A stretch of 64,000 bases of DNA from Parietichytrium sp. I65-24A. Taxonomy: Eukaryota; Sar; Bigyra; Thraustochytrida; Thraustochytriidae. Numbering within the stretch: position 1 is the stretch's first letter; each line of letters opens with the position of its first letter. Made by a program: the position numbers and the translations under genes. This document shows, in pieces, positions 12,101 through 23,208 of this stretch. Location of the stretch: positions 124,001-188,000 of the forward strand of contig BLSF01000025.1 in NCBI GenBank assembly GCA_012862575.1. Reading direction: 5' to 3'. Under the pieces are notes generated by a model, which saw only the letters and a program-made list of their open reading frames with translations, made no database searches and was not told the origin of the DNA.

Positions 12101-14630
12101 TTTTGTGAGCAGCGACAGACACCGGGCCGAGCATATTCGGCAGACTTTGCACCTGAATACCAATGCGCGGCTTGTTTACCGAGTCGAAGATCCCAAAATC
12201 TTGCAGATGGCGTAACCCTACAGAGCCCAAATACAAAACGCTCGGGATTACGCGCGGCCAGCGGTGTGACCACGTCGGGAACTGGCGGAGTTTCCTTATA
12301 GGAATGAGTTCAAGCTTGACGAGAATTTCCCCAGTGTCATTCGGTGCTTCCATACTCGCAAGTGCGCTCCTTGCATCTCCCAGCGGTTGCGCCTGCTCCG
12401 TGCGAGACCCTTTGACTCCTTTACGAAGCTGAGTTAGATCCATCTTGGTCATGCGAAACCATCGCGGCCGCTTGGTCACGGGCCACATGTCTTGCGTGCA
12501 CAGCGCTGGCGGAACCATAACCCGCCCAACGTAATCGTCGGAAGACAAATTTGTAGCATCACAAACCTTCACCTCAATATCAGGCGCCAACGAAAGCGTT
12601 TCCGGGAGCTCGACCTGGTCGACTACGAGCGTTTCGTACCACACAGGACTGAGTGAGTCGTCAACGCGGCTTGTCTCCTTTAGTTCATCTCCAGCCCGTT
12701 GCTCCCACACAGTAGCCGTCCGGGCCAGCTTCTCAGGCACTGAAAGCTCCAAGGGACCGCCCTTGCTGTTAGAGTTGTTATTGCTCGACTTGGTTACCTC
12801 TGCCTCGACCAGCGCCTTCATTTTCCGCAGCGCTTGCAACCGGGCAGGCCGAGACGTGTGCTCCAGCCTTGCAGTTTTACCTCCCAGTGACACACGGACG
12901 GTCGTAGAAGCAGTCCCAACCTCTGTGGTTGGCCTGAGATTCCGAGCCTGATATACATAGGCCCGGAGCTGGTACATTGAGCCCGTCATCCGCATCATCG
13001 GTTTCCGTGTTATTCCCTTGGCCTCAAGCTCGCTTTCAGTACCAAAAGAAGCGGAAAGAAGAAGTTGTCCGGGTGTCGTTGACTCCCCCTTGCGATTCAC
13101 AAGACCGCGAATCGGGTGCCACTCCGGAGCATTGTTAAATCCCCAAACGTCTGTTGGACGAATGCGAATATACCCCACCCTAACTGGCCCGCTGACCACT
13201 CCTTTGACGTAAATGTTCAGAATGATATCGTACAGCTGAGAAGCGGCCTGTGCGCTTGAGTTTTTCGTCAGTTGCGGCAGCGCAGTGGAAATTTCTCTGA
13301 ATTGGCAGGGTCCATACGGTCCGAGAGGGATCTCCACACCGACCATCTTGGACTGTGGCGCAAGGTTTTGTCCAGAGGCGGAAAAGACGATGCTATTAGG
13401 GTGGTTCATGAAAACGTTGGACTCTTGCGTAAAGTTGAAAACTTTTTCCCCGGGCGAACGAAAGTCTGATTGCCTCGTATTCTCTGGCGGTCCAAATTGC
13501 ACTTCTACCATGACGCTTCCGCCAAGTAGAGAAGTGGGAACTTCTGACCCACGATACAAGTCCACCCACAGGACATATTTTTCCGTTTTCGGGCCCTTAA
13601 TTGGAGGACACGGCCGGTCGGCGTGCTGCGGGTCGTCGGTGAGAGAAGTATTGAGGCTCATCAATATTCGCCCCATGTAAGCGGTTTCGTCTCGATCCGC
13701 TTTTGCTGAGCGAACGACATCGCAAAGCCACCCAGAGACCGTGCTTTCGTCGTCCACTTTCCCGTAAAAGTTGAACCAGGTAGTCGGGAACGACTCTCCC
13801 AATAGACTGGTGAACTTTATCCGCCGCGTCGCAAGCAAACGGTCTGGCTGCCCACGGACATAGTCAAAGAGTTGAATCTCCACCGTGTCTGAGAAGCACG
13901 GAGTGAAGACTGGGAGCACTAGGAGATGGTTCCAATTGGGGTTAAGCGTGTGCGATTGATGCGGGGTGCGAGCAACGATGCCATTAAACTTTATGACCAA
14001 GAACGGGTCGCACGTCCTTGTCCATGAGTTTGTCATCGGCAAGTGCTCCCCGCGAAACACTTTGACGCTGAAATTATACCCTCGCCGTGTGAGGTTGGGG
14101 GTTCTCAATATCCGCTCCTCTCGAAGCTGTTGATTCCCTTTGGTTACGAAAAAATAGTCGTCTTGCCTTTCATGCGAAGGCGGCACGTCATTGGGACCTA
14201 AAACCGTCACAGACGCGAGAAGATAACCCTGTTCCTCCAGAGGATTGTTCGGGTCCGTCAATACTAGCCATTTTTTGTACACTTGATGCCTGCTTGGGGC
14301 AGGCTGATTCCGAACTTTGCTCAGGTTGAACGTGAACTGCCCAATCAGCTCGTTGCGCAGGAATACATTCGCGTCAAAAACCTGCAGCACGACCAGCTCT
14401 GACTCGTACTCCTCCATGGAGAGGTCCATGTCTTCGAACATGAACACTTGATTCCACACCGCATTGATCTGGTTCCTACGGATCTCCGTCGTCTGCCGCC
14501 GGCCAGCCACTGTGACGCGCACAAACGGGTCAGACAAGTGGTTCGAGTCTTTTCCCACCAAGTGCCGCGCCTCGATCACGTGCACCACCGCACTAATGCG
14601 AATACGCCGTTGCCCGTCCGCTCCGTCCAT
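9162..14630 (-). CDS. Ferlin-family multi-C2 membrane protein
   Basis: Ferlins are tail-anchored, multi-C2 proteins that drive calcium-triggered membrane fusion and repair. This intronless 1,822-residue frame has the family architecture. C2 domains start near residues 8, 185, 350, 550, 1450 and 1613, and more divergent copies may lie between. Long acidic, lysine-rich linkers occupy about 1,200-1,260. One hydrophobic helix closes the protein at about 1797-1820, leaving almost no luminal tail. The first C2 has the typical DPFV strand and Asp-rich loop, and the last C2 is followed by the Pro-rich juxtamembrane segment typical of ferlins. Human ferlins have 1,900-2,100 residues, so the length is normal. 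I cannot assign it to the dysferlin or otoferlin branch. DysF domains were not recognised. Confidence 0.92.
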   Translation of the reverse strand: MDGADGQRRIRISAVVHVIEARHLVGKDSNHLSDPFVRVTVAGRRQTTEIRRNQINAVWNQVFMFEDMDLSMEEYESELVVLQVFDANVFLRNELIGQFTFNLSKVRNQPAPSRHQVYKKWLVLTDPNNPLEEQGYLLASVTVLGPNDVPPSHERQDDYFFVTKGNQQLREERILRTPNLTRRGYNFSVKVFRGEHLPMTNSWTRTCDPFLVIKFNGIVARTPHQSHTLNPNWNHLLVLPVFTPCFSDTVEIQLFDYVRGQPDRLLATRRIKFTSLLGESFPTTWFNFYGKVDDESTVSGWLCDVVRSAKADRDETAYMGRILMSLNTSLTDDPQHADRPCPPIKGPKTEKYVLWVDLYRGSEVPTSLLGGSVMVEVQFGPPENTRQSDFRSPGEKVFNFTQESNVFMNHPNSIVFSASGQNLAPQSKMVGVEIPLGPYGPCQFREISTALPQLTKNSSAQAASQLYDIILNIYVKGVVSGPVRVGYIRIRPTDVWGFNNAPEWHPIRGLVNRKGESTTPGQLLLSASFGTESELEAKGITRKPMMRMTGSMYQLRAYVYQARNLRPTTEVGTASTTVRVSLGGKTARLEHTSRPARLQALRKMKALVEAEVTKSSNNNSNSKGGPLELSVPEKLARTATVWEQRAGDELKETSRVDDSLSPVWYETLVVDQVELPETLSLAPDIEVKVCDATNLSSDDYVGRVMVPPALCTQDMWPVTKRPRWFRMTKMDLTQLRKGVKGSRTEQAQPLGDARSALASMEAPNDTGEILVKLELIPIRKLRQFPTWSHRWPRVIPSVLYLGSVGLRHLQDFGIFDSVNKPRIGIQVQSLPNMLGPVSVAAHKILESVEQSDTKQSGTSILGNSWGGASQYQADSIGGNASAAPASNNKVEDTHLKIQRWLYTKPPFLANLSKKGMLASEWLSLSNELTRELNELLFKLEEGKSNIPELFQPHDTESGIAKWQNGIHVDTGAEQSDPLESGKVGNQSGQDGMSATFGGDTLLQRLNFSASAPQQNNQDEEAERDVEAVDENVLDGDAPAEVVPIATIDQEILIERARRTFIEREQLLVNMPVDPFYCPSMTVQLIDDRFLGSKVIASATVNTREFSSFLYTEAMKRKACEEERVYEIPRFATSKDVRAELRENVKKEPNDESNTWEDWDEKEQRRKEAEKNRKLQNNADHQTEDLSDDMPEEKENVGSSPTTSTSKKPKSTSDKRGPQDTLFDVPAEGHFELPDTITGDIEELNTVYEDNVEDFVLQLGAYGNKSDVIVENKEVDGGRTYWPTEDEETRELLDRANKLEQSPNMKPLPFSTFELIRGTVENRDRLVAAVFKATVKVWPKSEVLDSLHKVISDYRAPPVNQDHVQLREGDYVQILDPPEEEEVSRHLVRVNKVRYRPTRDPVVLASGFCPAEILEPLHEPFLSLDVSPDALLATENARSKLLPISRVKEEHLKVRVYIVACSQLSARSFFQNSSDPYLVVRTAVPQYLKSNYRGITTHNDRANYKSKTLDPFFGTWFELDAMLPDITELHVEVWNANYVTDDLIGMTTIDLEDRWFNLQWHALKYQRKLLKEFRPLHAPGSDLSQGVVEMWVEIFKPEDAVNAPIVDIRAPKTTEWELRVVLWETRRVPLFEDHNYGNLYLTGELQYQGLDGAVHDNQQYETDSHTGVKDGRAIFNFRMKFAVECPCELPRLKLKVWERWLISHTALGEATIDLSPLVREAARSQDEVIDRPRRWVELTHANWPGQHRGDLDIQMSLVTRQHANLRPVGNARDPPNENPFLPDPPRETFFAQVFRSAGPGRMIFCTIVCIAVLVLILFLVLFK

Positions 14631-15922
14631 TCTTCCAGCCCGAGATCCTGTGCTCCTGACCGCTCCCGACGCAAAACGCCGCCCTCACTACCTCGCTGCC
14701 CGCGGCAAAATTGTTGTCACCCGCTCGCACACTGCGGAACTATTCTTCGCCGAGCGTCCCACGACCTTCGCACACAAGTCCACCAAGACCACCAAGACCA
14801 CCAAGCGCTGCTCAATAACGCTCAATCCTCACTTCACCTTCCTCCCGCTTGCTGCGACCGGGTCCGCGCTCTCTCCTGGCCGCCGGCAGTGTTAATCCGA
14901 ACTAACCCCCCACGCTAAGCCACTGGCATCTGGCTGGCCGCTGCCTACTGCCAGTAGTAGCTTGCTAGCTGCGGGAAGTGTCCTCGGGACGTGACTTCCG
15001 GCGGGGTTACATAGGTTACATGGGACACACAACGGCTGGCGATCTGTCTACGGCAAGCGCTAGGACTCCGGATCTCTTCTTTTCTGACAGTGAATTCATT
15101 TTTGAGTCAATCAATCTATCAATCATTAGTTTCATTAGACTAAAGTGAGCAATGAATGAAGTGAATGACCATCCAGGAATACGAACATGAATCGACAGTG
15201 AATTCTGAGTTCTGATGTTCTGGCTGTAGGTTCCGAGTTGTGACAGTGGGTTCTGCTGTGGGAGGGATTCTTACAGTTGGTTCTCAGTTGTGGCCGTGCC
15301 GACGGCGAGGCTGTGAGTTGTAGAGCACTTGACAGTGCTTGCTTTTCTGGAGTCTGCGGCGCTCTGTTTTTGTTTTTGTTTGCTCTGTTCAGATGAATGA
15401 ATTTCAGGGCGCAGCACAGTCAAGTGTCGCACGCATCGCAGCTGAAAATGCCGCCATCTGTGAATGGATGAGTGAGTGGAGAGCAAGCCTGACCGTGACC
15501 GGCACTGACCCTGAAAAATGAACAATGTGAAAGTGAAGAAGGATACGCAGTCATTCAGTCATTCGTCGCGCATCGAGTGATTGGTAACGGAATCTTCTTA
15601 CAAGTTGAGATGCGTTCACTTCCAGATCAACATGATGAGACTGGTTGCGCGCAGAGAGAAAGATGGAGAGGGAGAGAGACAGCGAGTGAACAGAGACACT
15701 GTCTTCTCATATGGTCCGATGCCGATAGCCTCAGTCGCGAATGGACGGATGGATCGATGAATTGAATGGCGCAGGAGATGTTGGAAGCAATAGTCTGACG
15801 GCAAGCTGGGACGTGTGGTCATGTGGGCCGCTATCAATAGCGAGAGGCTTAAGAGGAGGTCGTGAACAAAAGGTTTCATTAATATGTATAAAGTTAACGG
15901 AGGTTGGGTTTGGATCAGGAGA
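14631..15922. other. Intergenic region between ferlin 5' end and the oxygenase 3' end
   Basis: About 1.3 kb with no supported gene. The first 300 bp upstream of the ferlin ATG are C-rich and probably promoter and 5' leader. The remainder is simple sequence with repeated CAGTG and GAATG elements. Confidence 0.45.
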
Positions 15923-16945
15923 TTACATGCGGGAATGCGGGGCCTTATGGGTCATGTCGATGGTTGCCTGTGAAAAGCCGCCAAAGTCCATTCCGCGCTG
16001 GAACTGGATCGGAAGAGCAGGGTTAGAGACCTTGCTTGGAACGTCCAGCTTTGTCGAGGCATCAGGCTGCAAAAACAGCGCGTATGTGCACCTGCTCACG
16101 TTGGATACCTTTGGGAAGGACACGGCGTGAGGGGTGGCACGCAGAAGGGCGCCGCTCTGGATCTGCGCTGCCTGGCCCACCTGAAATGCGATACAGTCCG
16201 CTGGAATCTGCACACTGACCACAGTTCCGTCATAGGCCGAGATCTCCAAGCCATCGTTGACCTTTGAGGTCACCTCCTCTCCAGTGCGCTCGTCAAAGTA
16301 CAGAGCCTTGGTCAAGCAGGTGATTGACCCGTGGTCGCAGTGGATGCTGCACCAGTTGTTCGCAGCACCATCCTTTGCCGCTGTCTGTGGAAAGTAGTAC
16401 AAAAGACGGCCCTTAGCGCTTGTGGAGGAGTCGATAACCTGCTCCAAGCTAGCCGCGTCGATGCCTTCCTTCGCGATAAATTTGTCGCACAGCTTGGCAA
16501 GCTTGAGTGCAGTCTCCTTCATGATAGAACTGAGGTGCTTGCATGCGGACTCGAAGCCCTCAACTTCAGCAGGCCACACGTTGTTCTCTGCAGAAAGGAG
16601 GGTGTCTACCTTTCCCTTGGACTTGGTGTCGAATGGGTTCACGTAGTAGCTTCCCTTTGCAGTGTCAATAGCTCCGTTCACGAGGACTTCCTTGCCGTGC
16701 GACCACCCGAACTGATAGTCAAGCTCTGGGAGCTCGTATTTTGCCTTGACTTGATCAGGCATCAGCGCAAATTTGCGTACGCGCTCCAAAAGTTGTTGGC
16801 GCGCCTCCACGTATCCAGGCACATTCTTCACGACCAAGAAGCCGAGCCCTTTTGGTCCGAATGCACTCTCGATCGCAGAGAGGTTGCCCTCGTCCGCGAG
16901 GTCGAGGACATTGTAGTCAAGGCAGCGGGCCGTTTTGTTTGCCAT
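15923..16945 (-). CDS. 2-oxoglutarate/Fe(II)-dependent dioxygenase, isopenicillin-N-synthase-like
   Basis: These non-haem iron enzymes couple oxidation of a small substrate to decarboxylation of 2-oxoglutarate. The 340-residue single-exon protein has the N-terminal segment of the IPNS/plant oxidase group (residues about 5-120) and a C-terminal double-stranded beta-helix. The iron ligands are visible: the H-x-D pair in HCDHGS near residue 200 and the distal His in ATPHAVS near 273. The Arg of a following S-R-C-T segment is placed to bind 2-oxoglutarate. A WSHGKE segment near 80 matches the substrate side of the family. The substrate cannot be predicted. A TATA-like element (GAATATATAATAA on the minus strand) lies near 17,160, about 220 bp upstream of the ATG. 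Confidence 0.88.
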   Translation of the reverse strand: MANKTARCLDYNVLDLADEGNLSAIESAFGPKGLGFLVVKNVPGYVEARQQLLERVRKFALMPDQVKAKYELPELDYQFGWSHGKEVLVNGAIDTAKGSYYVNPFDTKSKGKVDTLLSAENNVWPAEVEGFESACKHLSSIMKETALKLAKLCDKFIAKEGIDAASLEQVIDSSTSAKGRLLYYFPQTAAKDGAANNWCSIHCDHGSITCLTKALYFDERTGEEVTSKVNDGLEISAYDGTVVSVQIPADCIAFQVGQAAQIQSGALLRATPHAVSFPKVSNVSRCTYALFLQPDASTKLDVPSKVSNPALPIQFQRGMDFGGFSQATIDMTHKAPHSRM

Positions 16946-18603
16946 CTTCAGATCTCCTCACGAACCTCCGTCCAGTCACGAGCGACGTTCAGTTCAGTTC
17001 GACAACTTGACGCGCTGTTGCAGGTTTGTCGTCTCGTCCTTGTCAACACTTTCACGTTGACTGACTGTGAGTTGGCTGTCCTTTCTGTGCTCTTCTTTCT
17101 TTTCTAGCTCTTGCTCTCCACTTGCAACTTGCTGTGTGCTGCCCACCGCAAGTTGTCTTATTATATATTCTGGAGGCGCAAAGTCAAAGTCCAACCAAGT
17201 CTGTCAGCCACCCGACCAGTGCAGCAAGTACTTTGTCTTCTGAGAGAGGTCTTGGGAAGGTGAGAGTGGTGAGAGAGAGAGAATATGAGAGAGAGAGAGA
17301 GAGGAGTGAGAGAGAGGAAGAACGTGGACGAAAGCGAGAGCCAAGTGGAGCAAGTTCACTCACTCACACGCAGAGAGAGCACAGCGTGCAAGCTTTTGCT
17401 TCTTTCTACTGGAGTACCAGGCACTGATAGGCACTGGCAGTGAGTGAGTTTATGTGTACTAGTACACCTTGCTGCTCTAAACTTACCACCAACCAACGTG
17501 TGGGCGGAGTGCAATGCAGCCGAATTCACGGCGTTCAGATGTTTAGAATGCGTTCACAGTCAGGAGTTTGTTTTCTTTTGCTTTGTTTGCACAATCGCGC
17601 GTTCTATCTCTAGTCCCAAAGGACTTGCGCCGCTTGCGGTCCAGTCTTGGAACATCAATCATCCCGATGTACTGTACCAGGTACCCAATCATGGGGGTAG
17701 CAATGCGGCGAGCGCCCGGAACGTCGGGAACGTCCGGAACGCGCGGAACGAGAAGCAAGATAGCTGGAAACACGCGCGACTCGGAGCGTTCTCTGCGCCC
17801 TGCACTTTCTTCTTCTGAATTCTAAATTCTGCATTCTCTGCGCTTGGCGCTTCCCGTACGAACGACCGCACGCAATGCATGGTGGGACCTTGTCAGGCCT
17901 CGACGACTAGATGCACTACTTCGCCTCAAGAGAAAGGAGGAAGGAGAGGACGCGAGGGAGCAGTGGGAGAGCAAGGAGGGCTAAAGTTTCGGTTCGCCTT
18001 CACGCTAGCGATCAATCCCGGCTTCCTTGACGCGGTGCAAGGTGTGTGCAAAGTTCGCGAAAACTTCCTTGCCTTCTAGCGCTCGTGCGTACTGACGGTA
18101 CCGGTAGGTACCGGTGCAGGGAGGCGGCTTGCAATGGAGAACCTGTGCCCACAGTCTGTACGTACCGGGTACTCAGTACCGGTACGTGGTGACGGACCGT
18201 GAGAACACGTGAGAAAGCCCAGACCCAGGCTGACATTTCTGTGGAGCTGTTAAGGCTGCAAGATGATTGTGCACAATTGTACCGGTTCGACGAAGTAAGA
18301 GCTAACGATGAAAGAAAGAGTCGTTGCCAATGAACTCTTCAGGTTTGAGTTGAGTTGGTTTGGTCGCTGCTTTACGACTCTCCAGCGTCCTCGTCTCCTC
18401 CTATTGCTTGAACACAGCAAATGGAAGGTAGTTTATTGATTTTGGAATTGGGACGCAAGCACGTGCGGCAAGTTGGTTGGGGAAGCGCGACGCAGATTTT
18501 TACAAAACAGAGGATCGATCGTTCATGGTCAAGGTGTGTTTTATAATTAACGTGAAGGCACGTATAAATTGATGCTACCAAGTTGGTCAGAGTGCACAAC
18601 CTG
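16946..18603. other. Intergenic region with GA-rich tract and GTACCGGT palindromes
   Basis: About 1.66 kb between the oxygenase start and the RhoGEF stop. It includes a GA-rich microsatellite-like tract at about 17,270-17,340 and a cluster of self-complementary GGTACCGGT / GTACCGGTAC sites at 18,097-18,185. No coding region is supported. Confidence 0.45.
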
Positions 18604-20418
18604 TTATGCAGTTTGGGTTCCAAGTAAGGCAGCATCGCTTTCGCATGAAGGGTGCGTGCTTGAACGCTCGTGATGAGTTGCTTGTAGCGGTACTCGGCCA
18701 GCCGCGGATACATCGGCCTCCTTGTTCTTCATGTGGGACTCGCGCTCTTTGGTGCGCTTCTCCAGCTCCGATTGTAATGTCACAATGCGCTGGAAGACAC
18801 GAGTGCGATCTTTACTACTCTTGAACCAAAGAGTGTATTTCTCCACAACCGGCATCTGCGGTGGCGGTACCGTGTTGGCGCGCTTGTGGCCATGCTTTGC
18901 GGGGGAGGACACCTGACTCATCGGGGTCGGTGGAGGAGTGAGTCTGCTCGCATCCCCGCCTGCAGCGCTGCACTCGAAAGATCGAGTGGAGGAAGACGAG
19001 AAAGAGTTGCTAGGAGATGGCGGGCTATTCGTAGCAGTCTCAGATGTAGGGTAGCGGGTGAGCGATTTCTTCTCCTTTGGCTTTTGCTTTTGGCCTTTCT
19101 CACTCTGAATTATACGAATTCGTACGATGTCGAGAGGCAGCCGCTTTTGTGCCGAAGAGAAAGTCTCATCCTCGTCATCTCCGCCAGCACACCGGTTCTC
19201 AGGCGTACTAGTAGTAGCAGTAGTCGCAGACCCGATCGCAGCTGCACCAGAAATTGAATGCGAAGGCGGAATAGTTACAAGAATGTCTTCGAGTTCAAGC
19301 CAGAAACGGAACTCAAGTTTTTCGCCCACTGGCTTTGCAATAAGCAAGGCGTCCGTGAACAAATAACATTGGCGAGGCTTCTTCTTGAAAGGGGCGTGGC
19401 GCATTTCCTTCGTTGGCTTTGCGCCGGGAGTTTGGAAGCTGTAGTGGACTTTACACTGAAATTCATGAATAAATCGACGACCTGGTGCGACGACCTGAAG
19501 TTCGGGGTCATACTTGTCCAGGCCTTCGAGCTGATTGGCGATCTCAAAGGACTTGAGCGCGTTTTCAGCCTCCTGGCCGGTCTGGTTGACCTGATCGGCA
19601 ATGCGCGAGACTGCCATGGAAGCAGCTTGGATTTTGGAGTGCATCGGATGAGACTCGTCGGTGCACTCGAGCAGGCCGCGAAAGAAGAGTGGATATTTGC
19701 AAATTCGCTGGACAGGCTTGATGAGATAGTCCCCAAGATCAAGGCCTTTGCAGTCTTCGTGCTTGGCAACCACCTCCAGGAACTTCCGGAAGAGCGGGTT
19801 GCTGGCCCGGCACTCCTCCATGGCGTCAATGCTGTTCTCATAGTTGTTGGCGTACACTGCATAGAAAGCCTTGAACACTGGAAGCATATTCGTAAAAGCT
19901 TCGGCGAAAGCGCTGGCAAGATCATCGTCCTCCTTCTTCTCCGCGTTCTGCGAGTCGGTGGAATCCTCAATTCCAAGATTTGACTCGATGATGCGCAAGA
20001 GCTCAAGATTTACCTCGAACAATTGTGCAATGTTGCCGAATATTGTGCTGATCTCCTTGTTTGTCAAAATAGGTACAGGGTAGTTCTCCAAGGCCACTTG
20101 GAGAGGCAGCATGAAGCGCGAGACCACGACATGAAGCGAGTCCACATACAGCTGTTCCGTCTTGAGCATCTCCATGAATAGCGGTCTCTGCTTTGAGTAC
20201 TTGGTTCTCATTCGATTAAACGAGGCGGTGGCCTTGAGCGCGGCTTTGCTCTTGCTCAACTCGCGCTTGTTCTTCTTCTCCCGAATCTTTTTCTGCCGCA
20301 ACTGTCGGCCAAGCTCGCACGCACCAAAAGCGGCATGATTCATGCCAACTCGCTGCTGCGTGGGCTGTTGCTGTGCGGTGCCCATCTTTGGGACCTCTGC
20401 GGAAGCACTCGTCGTCAT
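18604..20418 (-). CDS. Rho guanine-nucleotide exchange factor (DH-PH protein)
   Basis: DH domains open Rho-family GTPases for GTP loading. The 604-residue protein starts at the ATG at 20,418; the frame is open further upstream but without an ATG. Residues about 85-305 form the DH domain. Its three conserved regions can be read: the TEQLYVDSL helix, the FLEVVAKHE region, and the LGDYLIKPVQRICKYPLF block, which is the strongest signature. A PH domain follows from about residue 330. It appears split: its last strand and C-terminal helix (YTLWFKSSKDRTRVFQRIV) come only after a Ser/Pro-rich insert of over 100 residues. A basic stretch precedes the DH domain. The protein probably regulates actin or membrane trafficking. 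The target GTPase is unknown. Confidence 0.9.
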   Translation of the reverse strand: MTTSASAEVPKMGTAQQQPTQQRVGMNHAAFGACELGRQLRQKKIREKKNKRELSKSKAALKATASFNRMRTKYSKQRPLFMEMLKTEQLYVDSLHVVVSRFMLPLQVALENYPVPILTNKEISTIFGNIAQLFEVNLELLRIIESNLGIEDSTDSQNAEKKEDDDLASAFAEAFTNMLPVFKAFYAVYANNYENSIDAMEECRASNPLFRKFLEVVAKHEDCKGLDLGDYLIKPVQRICKYPLFFRGLLECTDESHPMHSKIQAASMAVSRIADQVNQTGQEAENALKSFEIANQLEGLDKYDPELQVVAPGRRFIHEFQCKVHYSFQTPGAKPTKEMRHAPFKKKPRQCYLFTDALLIAKPVGEKLEFRFWLELEDILVTIPPSHSISGAAAIGSATTATTSTPENRCAGGDDEDETFSSAQKRLPLDIVRIRIIQSEKGQKQKPKEKKSLTRYPTSETATNSPPSPSNSFSSSSTRSFECSAAGGDASRLTPPPTPMSQVSSPAKHGHKRANTVPPPQMPVVEKYTLWFKSSKDRTRVFQRIVTLQSELEKRTKERESHMKNKEADVSAAGRVPLQATHHERSSTHPSCESDAALLGTQTA

Positions 20419-22350
20419 GCTGCGTTCCCTCGCTTTGTTTGAACCCTCGCGCAATCGTACACCCCTGTCCGAGCAGCTGCAAACGCTCGTGCGCTCTGGC
20501 GTTCGCGCGACGGGCCCTCCCTAGAGAGAATTCACAGACTGCACACGAACCCTGCGAGGTAGTGCAAATTGCCGGAATTCGGCGTTGTAAAGAGTATTGG
20601 GACTCTACCATTATCCTGGAAAACTCTTTTCGCTTCAAGAATTGAACGTCCTCCAGCAGCTTGTAGTCTCCACCGTGATGCAAGCGTGTATATGCCAAGC
20701 ATTCTATATATGTTAAAGTTGCACCGGTAATGTCCAGGAGCCTGTCTCGTAGTAGCGTCCATCACAACGCCGTAGGGACGCAATATTGTTGCGGGTAGCC
20801 ACAACATTTGCTCTGTCTCATCCAAGGCGGATGATTTGCAAATAGTACGTTTAGCCAGCCTCGAAGCGATTGTGCAAATCGAACAGAATGTTTAAGTCGA
20901 CTTTTATTTGTAGGAAAGAAACCCTTTCCCCACTGTCTCATTCTGTGCTACTGAGTACTTTCGAGTGCCATAAATTGCAACATCAATAGTTGACTGTGCT
21001 CTTCTTACGGTTATTCAATCACCTTTCTCAAAGTCAGAAGAATTTGTATGCAAAACCAGCTCATTTATTGATGATCGGCTAACGCAGTGGCACTTCATAA
21101 CATCATCCCACCATTGGTGGTCCACAGCTGATCGCTGAAACGTGCCACATTCACATCCACATTCAATCACACATTCGACCAGGCAAAATGAAAACGCTGC
21201 AATTCGATGAACACGCATGAACACGCTCGGTGACTGCAACGGCACAACTTGCCGCCTGTATCCTGGCAAGCCGTCTCGTCCATCTCTATCTCCATCTCGC
21301 ACTTTTCATTTCTGATTTCTCATTTCAATCCGCAACGGGAGCTTTATTTTAGCACGGGTCCGCCCAATTCTTCGCTGAGGGACTTTGGCTGTGCGCCAAG
21401 TTCGCATGCTAGCCGTTGCCGGTCACATTCTCAGATCCCATATGCGTTGACTACGCCCGAAAATAGCATTCTGCCAGTACCATTGGTACCATCGCCTGGT
21501 ACCGGTACAACATTGGTACAACTTAGTCTCATAGAATTATGTAGAATCTGTCTCACTAGTAGCTAGTTACAAAGTTGCTATCCTCTGTCTCTACTACCGG
21601 CGGAAGGTGATTTTACTATGGATTACTGTAGGTCGAGACAGCCAGGTTCTCAACTAAATGTTTTGTTTAGAGATGTATAGAGTACACTAAAAAGAAACAG
21701 TGTGGAAAAATGTGATTTTTACTGACAATGCGAATGCAAGCAGCATTTTTTGGCAGGCGTCAAACTTGTTATTGGAAGAAGGAGCGCGCTGCTGAAGCGC
21801 AAAGCAGCGCATTCGGATACTACAGCTATTCGTCACCAAGGCTTGCAAGTGGTAGCTAGAGGTTTTGAGACTGAAAGAGGAAACCAAAGCCAATATAGCT
21901 CTGACTGTGCGATTTTGGAAGAGGCGATCAAATCGGAGACGAGAGATCGATGCTTCTGAGGCACGGCAGCGACCTCTTCAAGTACATGCTGAAACAGAAG
22001 AGCACTGACGGAGTGCGAGACGTCTTCATGCAAAATCATCGCCAGAAGCCTCAGCTCGCAGGCACTTGTGCTTGTCCAAAAAGGAAAATGACGGTTAGCA
22101 AATGGCTTCTTCAGGTTCGAGTCCACACATAGGTCGTTTCACTGATTCTGATTGATCCCTTCTTCTCCATATCAAGATTATCGATTAGTTCGTAGATATA
22201 GCCTGTCATAGCCAGCGAGCGACTCGCCGAGGCAATCTGTCTCAGCTTTGGCGAGTTGTTTACAAGCTCGCTCGGCTTGAACAGGACGAGCCGTGCCAGC
22301 AGTGCCGTGGCAGGAGCAAACACAGTGTTTGCCGCCAGTTCAATAGCGGG
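20419..22350. other. Intergenic region, no gene recognised
   Basis: About 1.9 kb between the divergent RhoGEF and EF-hand genes. It contains another GGTACCGGTAC site at 21,498-21,508. A frame at 21,833-22,126 on the minus strand has no recognisable family, so I leave it out. Confidence 0.45.
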
Positions 22351-23036
22351 ATGGGCGCTGTGGTGAGCGTCACAGAGCCAAACAAGCTTGCCATTGCGGC
22401 AATATCGCACGTGGTGCACCGTAAGTTCTATTTGAGAAGGCTTCTAAAACGCACCGAGTGTGTAACTCACAGTCTGGTGGTTGCGACGCAGTGGACCGCG
22501 ATGGCTATCTGAGCTTTGCGGAGAAAGTTTTTGAGTTGTCAGATGAAAATAGCAATGGAAACCTGTTCATCACCAAAGCAAATTTTGAAGAAGCTATTTT
22601 GCTGAACAAACTTCACCCTGCTGACAAGGAAATCTTAGACAAGCTTTTCGTGCTCTTCGATCGAGCCGGGGACGGGCTGATCGACACCAAAGAGTTTGTT
22701 GTCGGATCCTCAATGCTGGTGAAAGCACATCCGAAAGCAAAGTTGGAACTGGCGTTAAGTCTCTACGATAGGTCCAAGTCCGGAGTGGTTGACAAATCCG
22801 GGCTTTTAGATACCCTTCGTTGGCTCTGCAAAACGAGTTCTTTCTTTGGGGACAAAATTCCAACCTCAGAAGCTCTGGAGAGCCTTGTTGAAAGAGTGTT
22901 TGTGAAAGCTGGAGACAACCCGACTGACCCATCGTACAAAGTGTACACCGAGCCAATCATAGGTCATCCGCTGTTGGAAGCATTTGTTTCGCAGTCTGCC
23001 GACTCGCCAATGCTTCAACAAGAGCCCGTGGATTGA
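22351..23036 (+). CDS. EF-hand calcium-binding protein with N-myristoylation-type start
   Basis: I join exon 1 (22,351-22,420, ending at GTAAGT) to exon 2 (22,492-23,036) across a 71 bp intron, giving 204 residues. The start reads MGAVVS, which fits the MGxxxS pattern for N-myristoylation, as in recoverin-like and calcineurin-B-like proteins. The best calcium loop is the DRAGDGLIDTKE segment, with acidic ligands and Gly at the usual places. Two further helix-loop-helix units (DENSNGNLFITK and DRSKSGVVDKSG) are degenerate at one or more ligand positions, notably position 12. A splice to the earlier AG at 22,471-22,472 would put exon 2 out of frame; the AG at 22,490-22,491 keeps DRDGYLSF in frame. 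A membrane-linked calcium sensor is likely; its target is unknown. Confidence 0.78.
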
Positions 23037-23208
23037 GAAGGGCTCTCAACACTGTTTATTACATTCTCGTCAAATGCACTCAATGACCACCCCTGCCTGA
23101 AAAAAAGAATAGAATTAAAACCGTTGGACCGGAGAGTTGAACTTCAAGTGACACTGTGGTGTATATATTGTACTTTTTTGCGTTTTTTTCCCGTTTCGCA
23201 GCTCAACT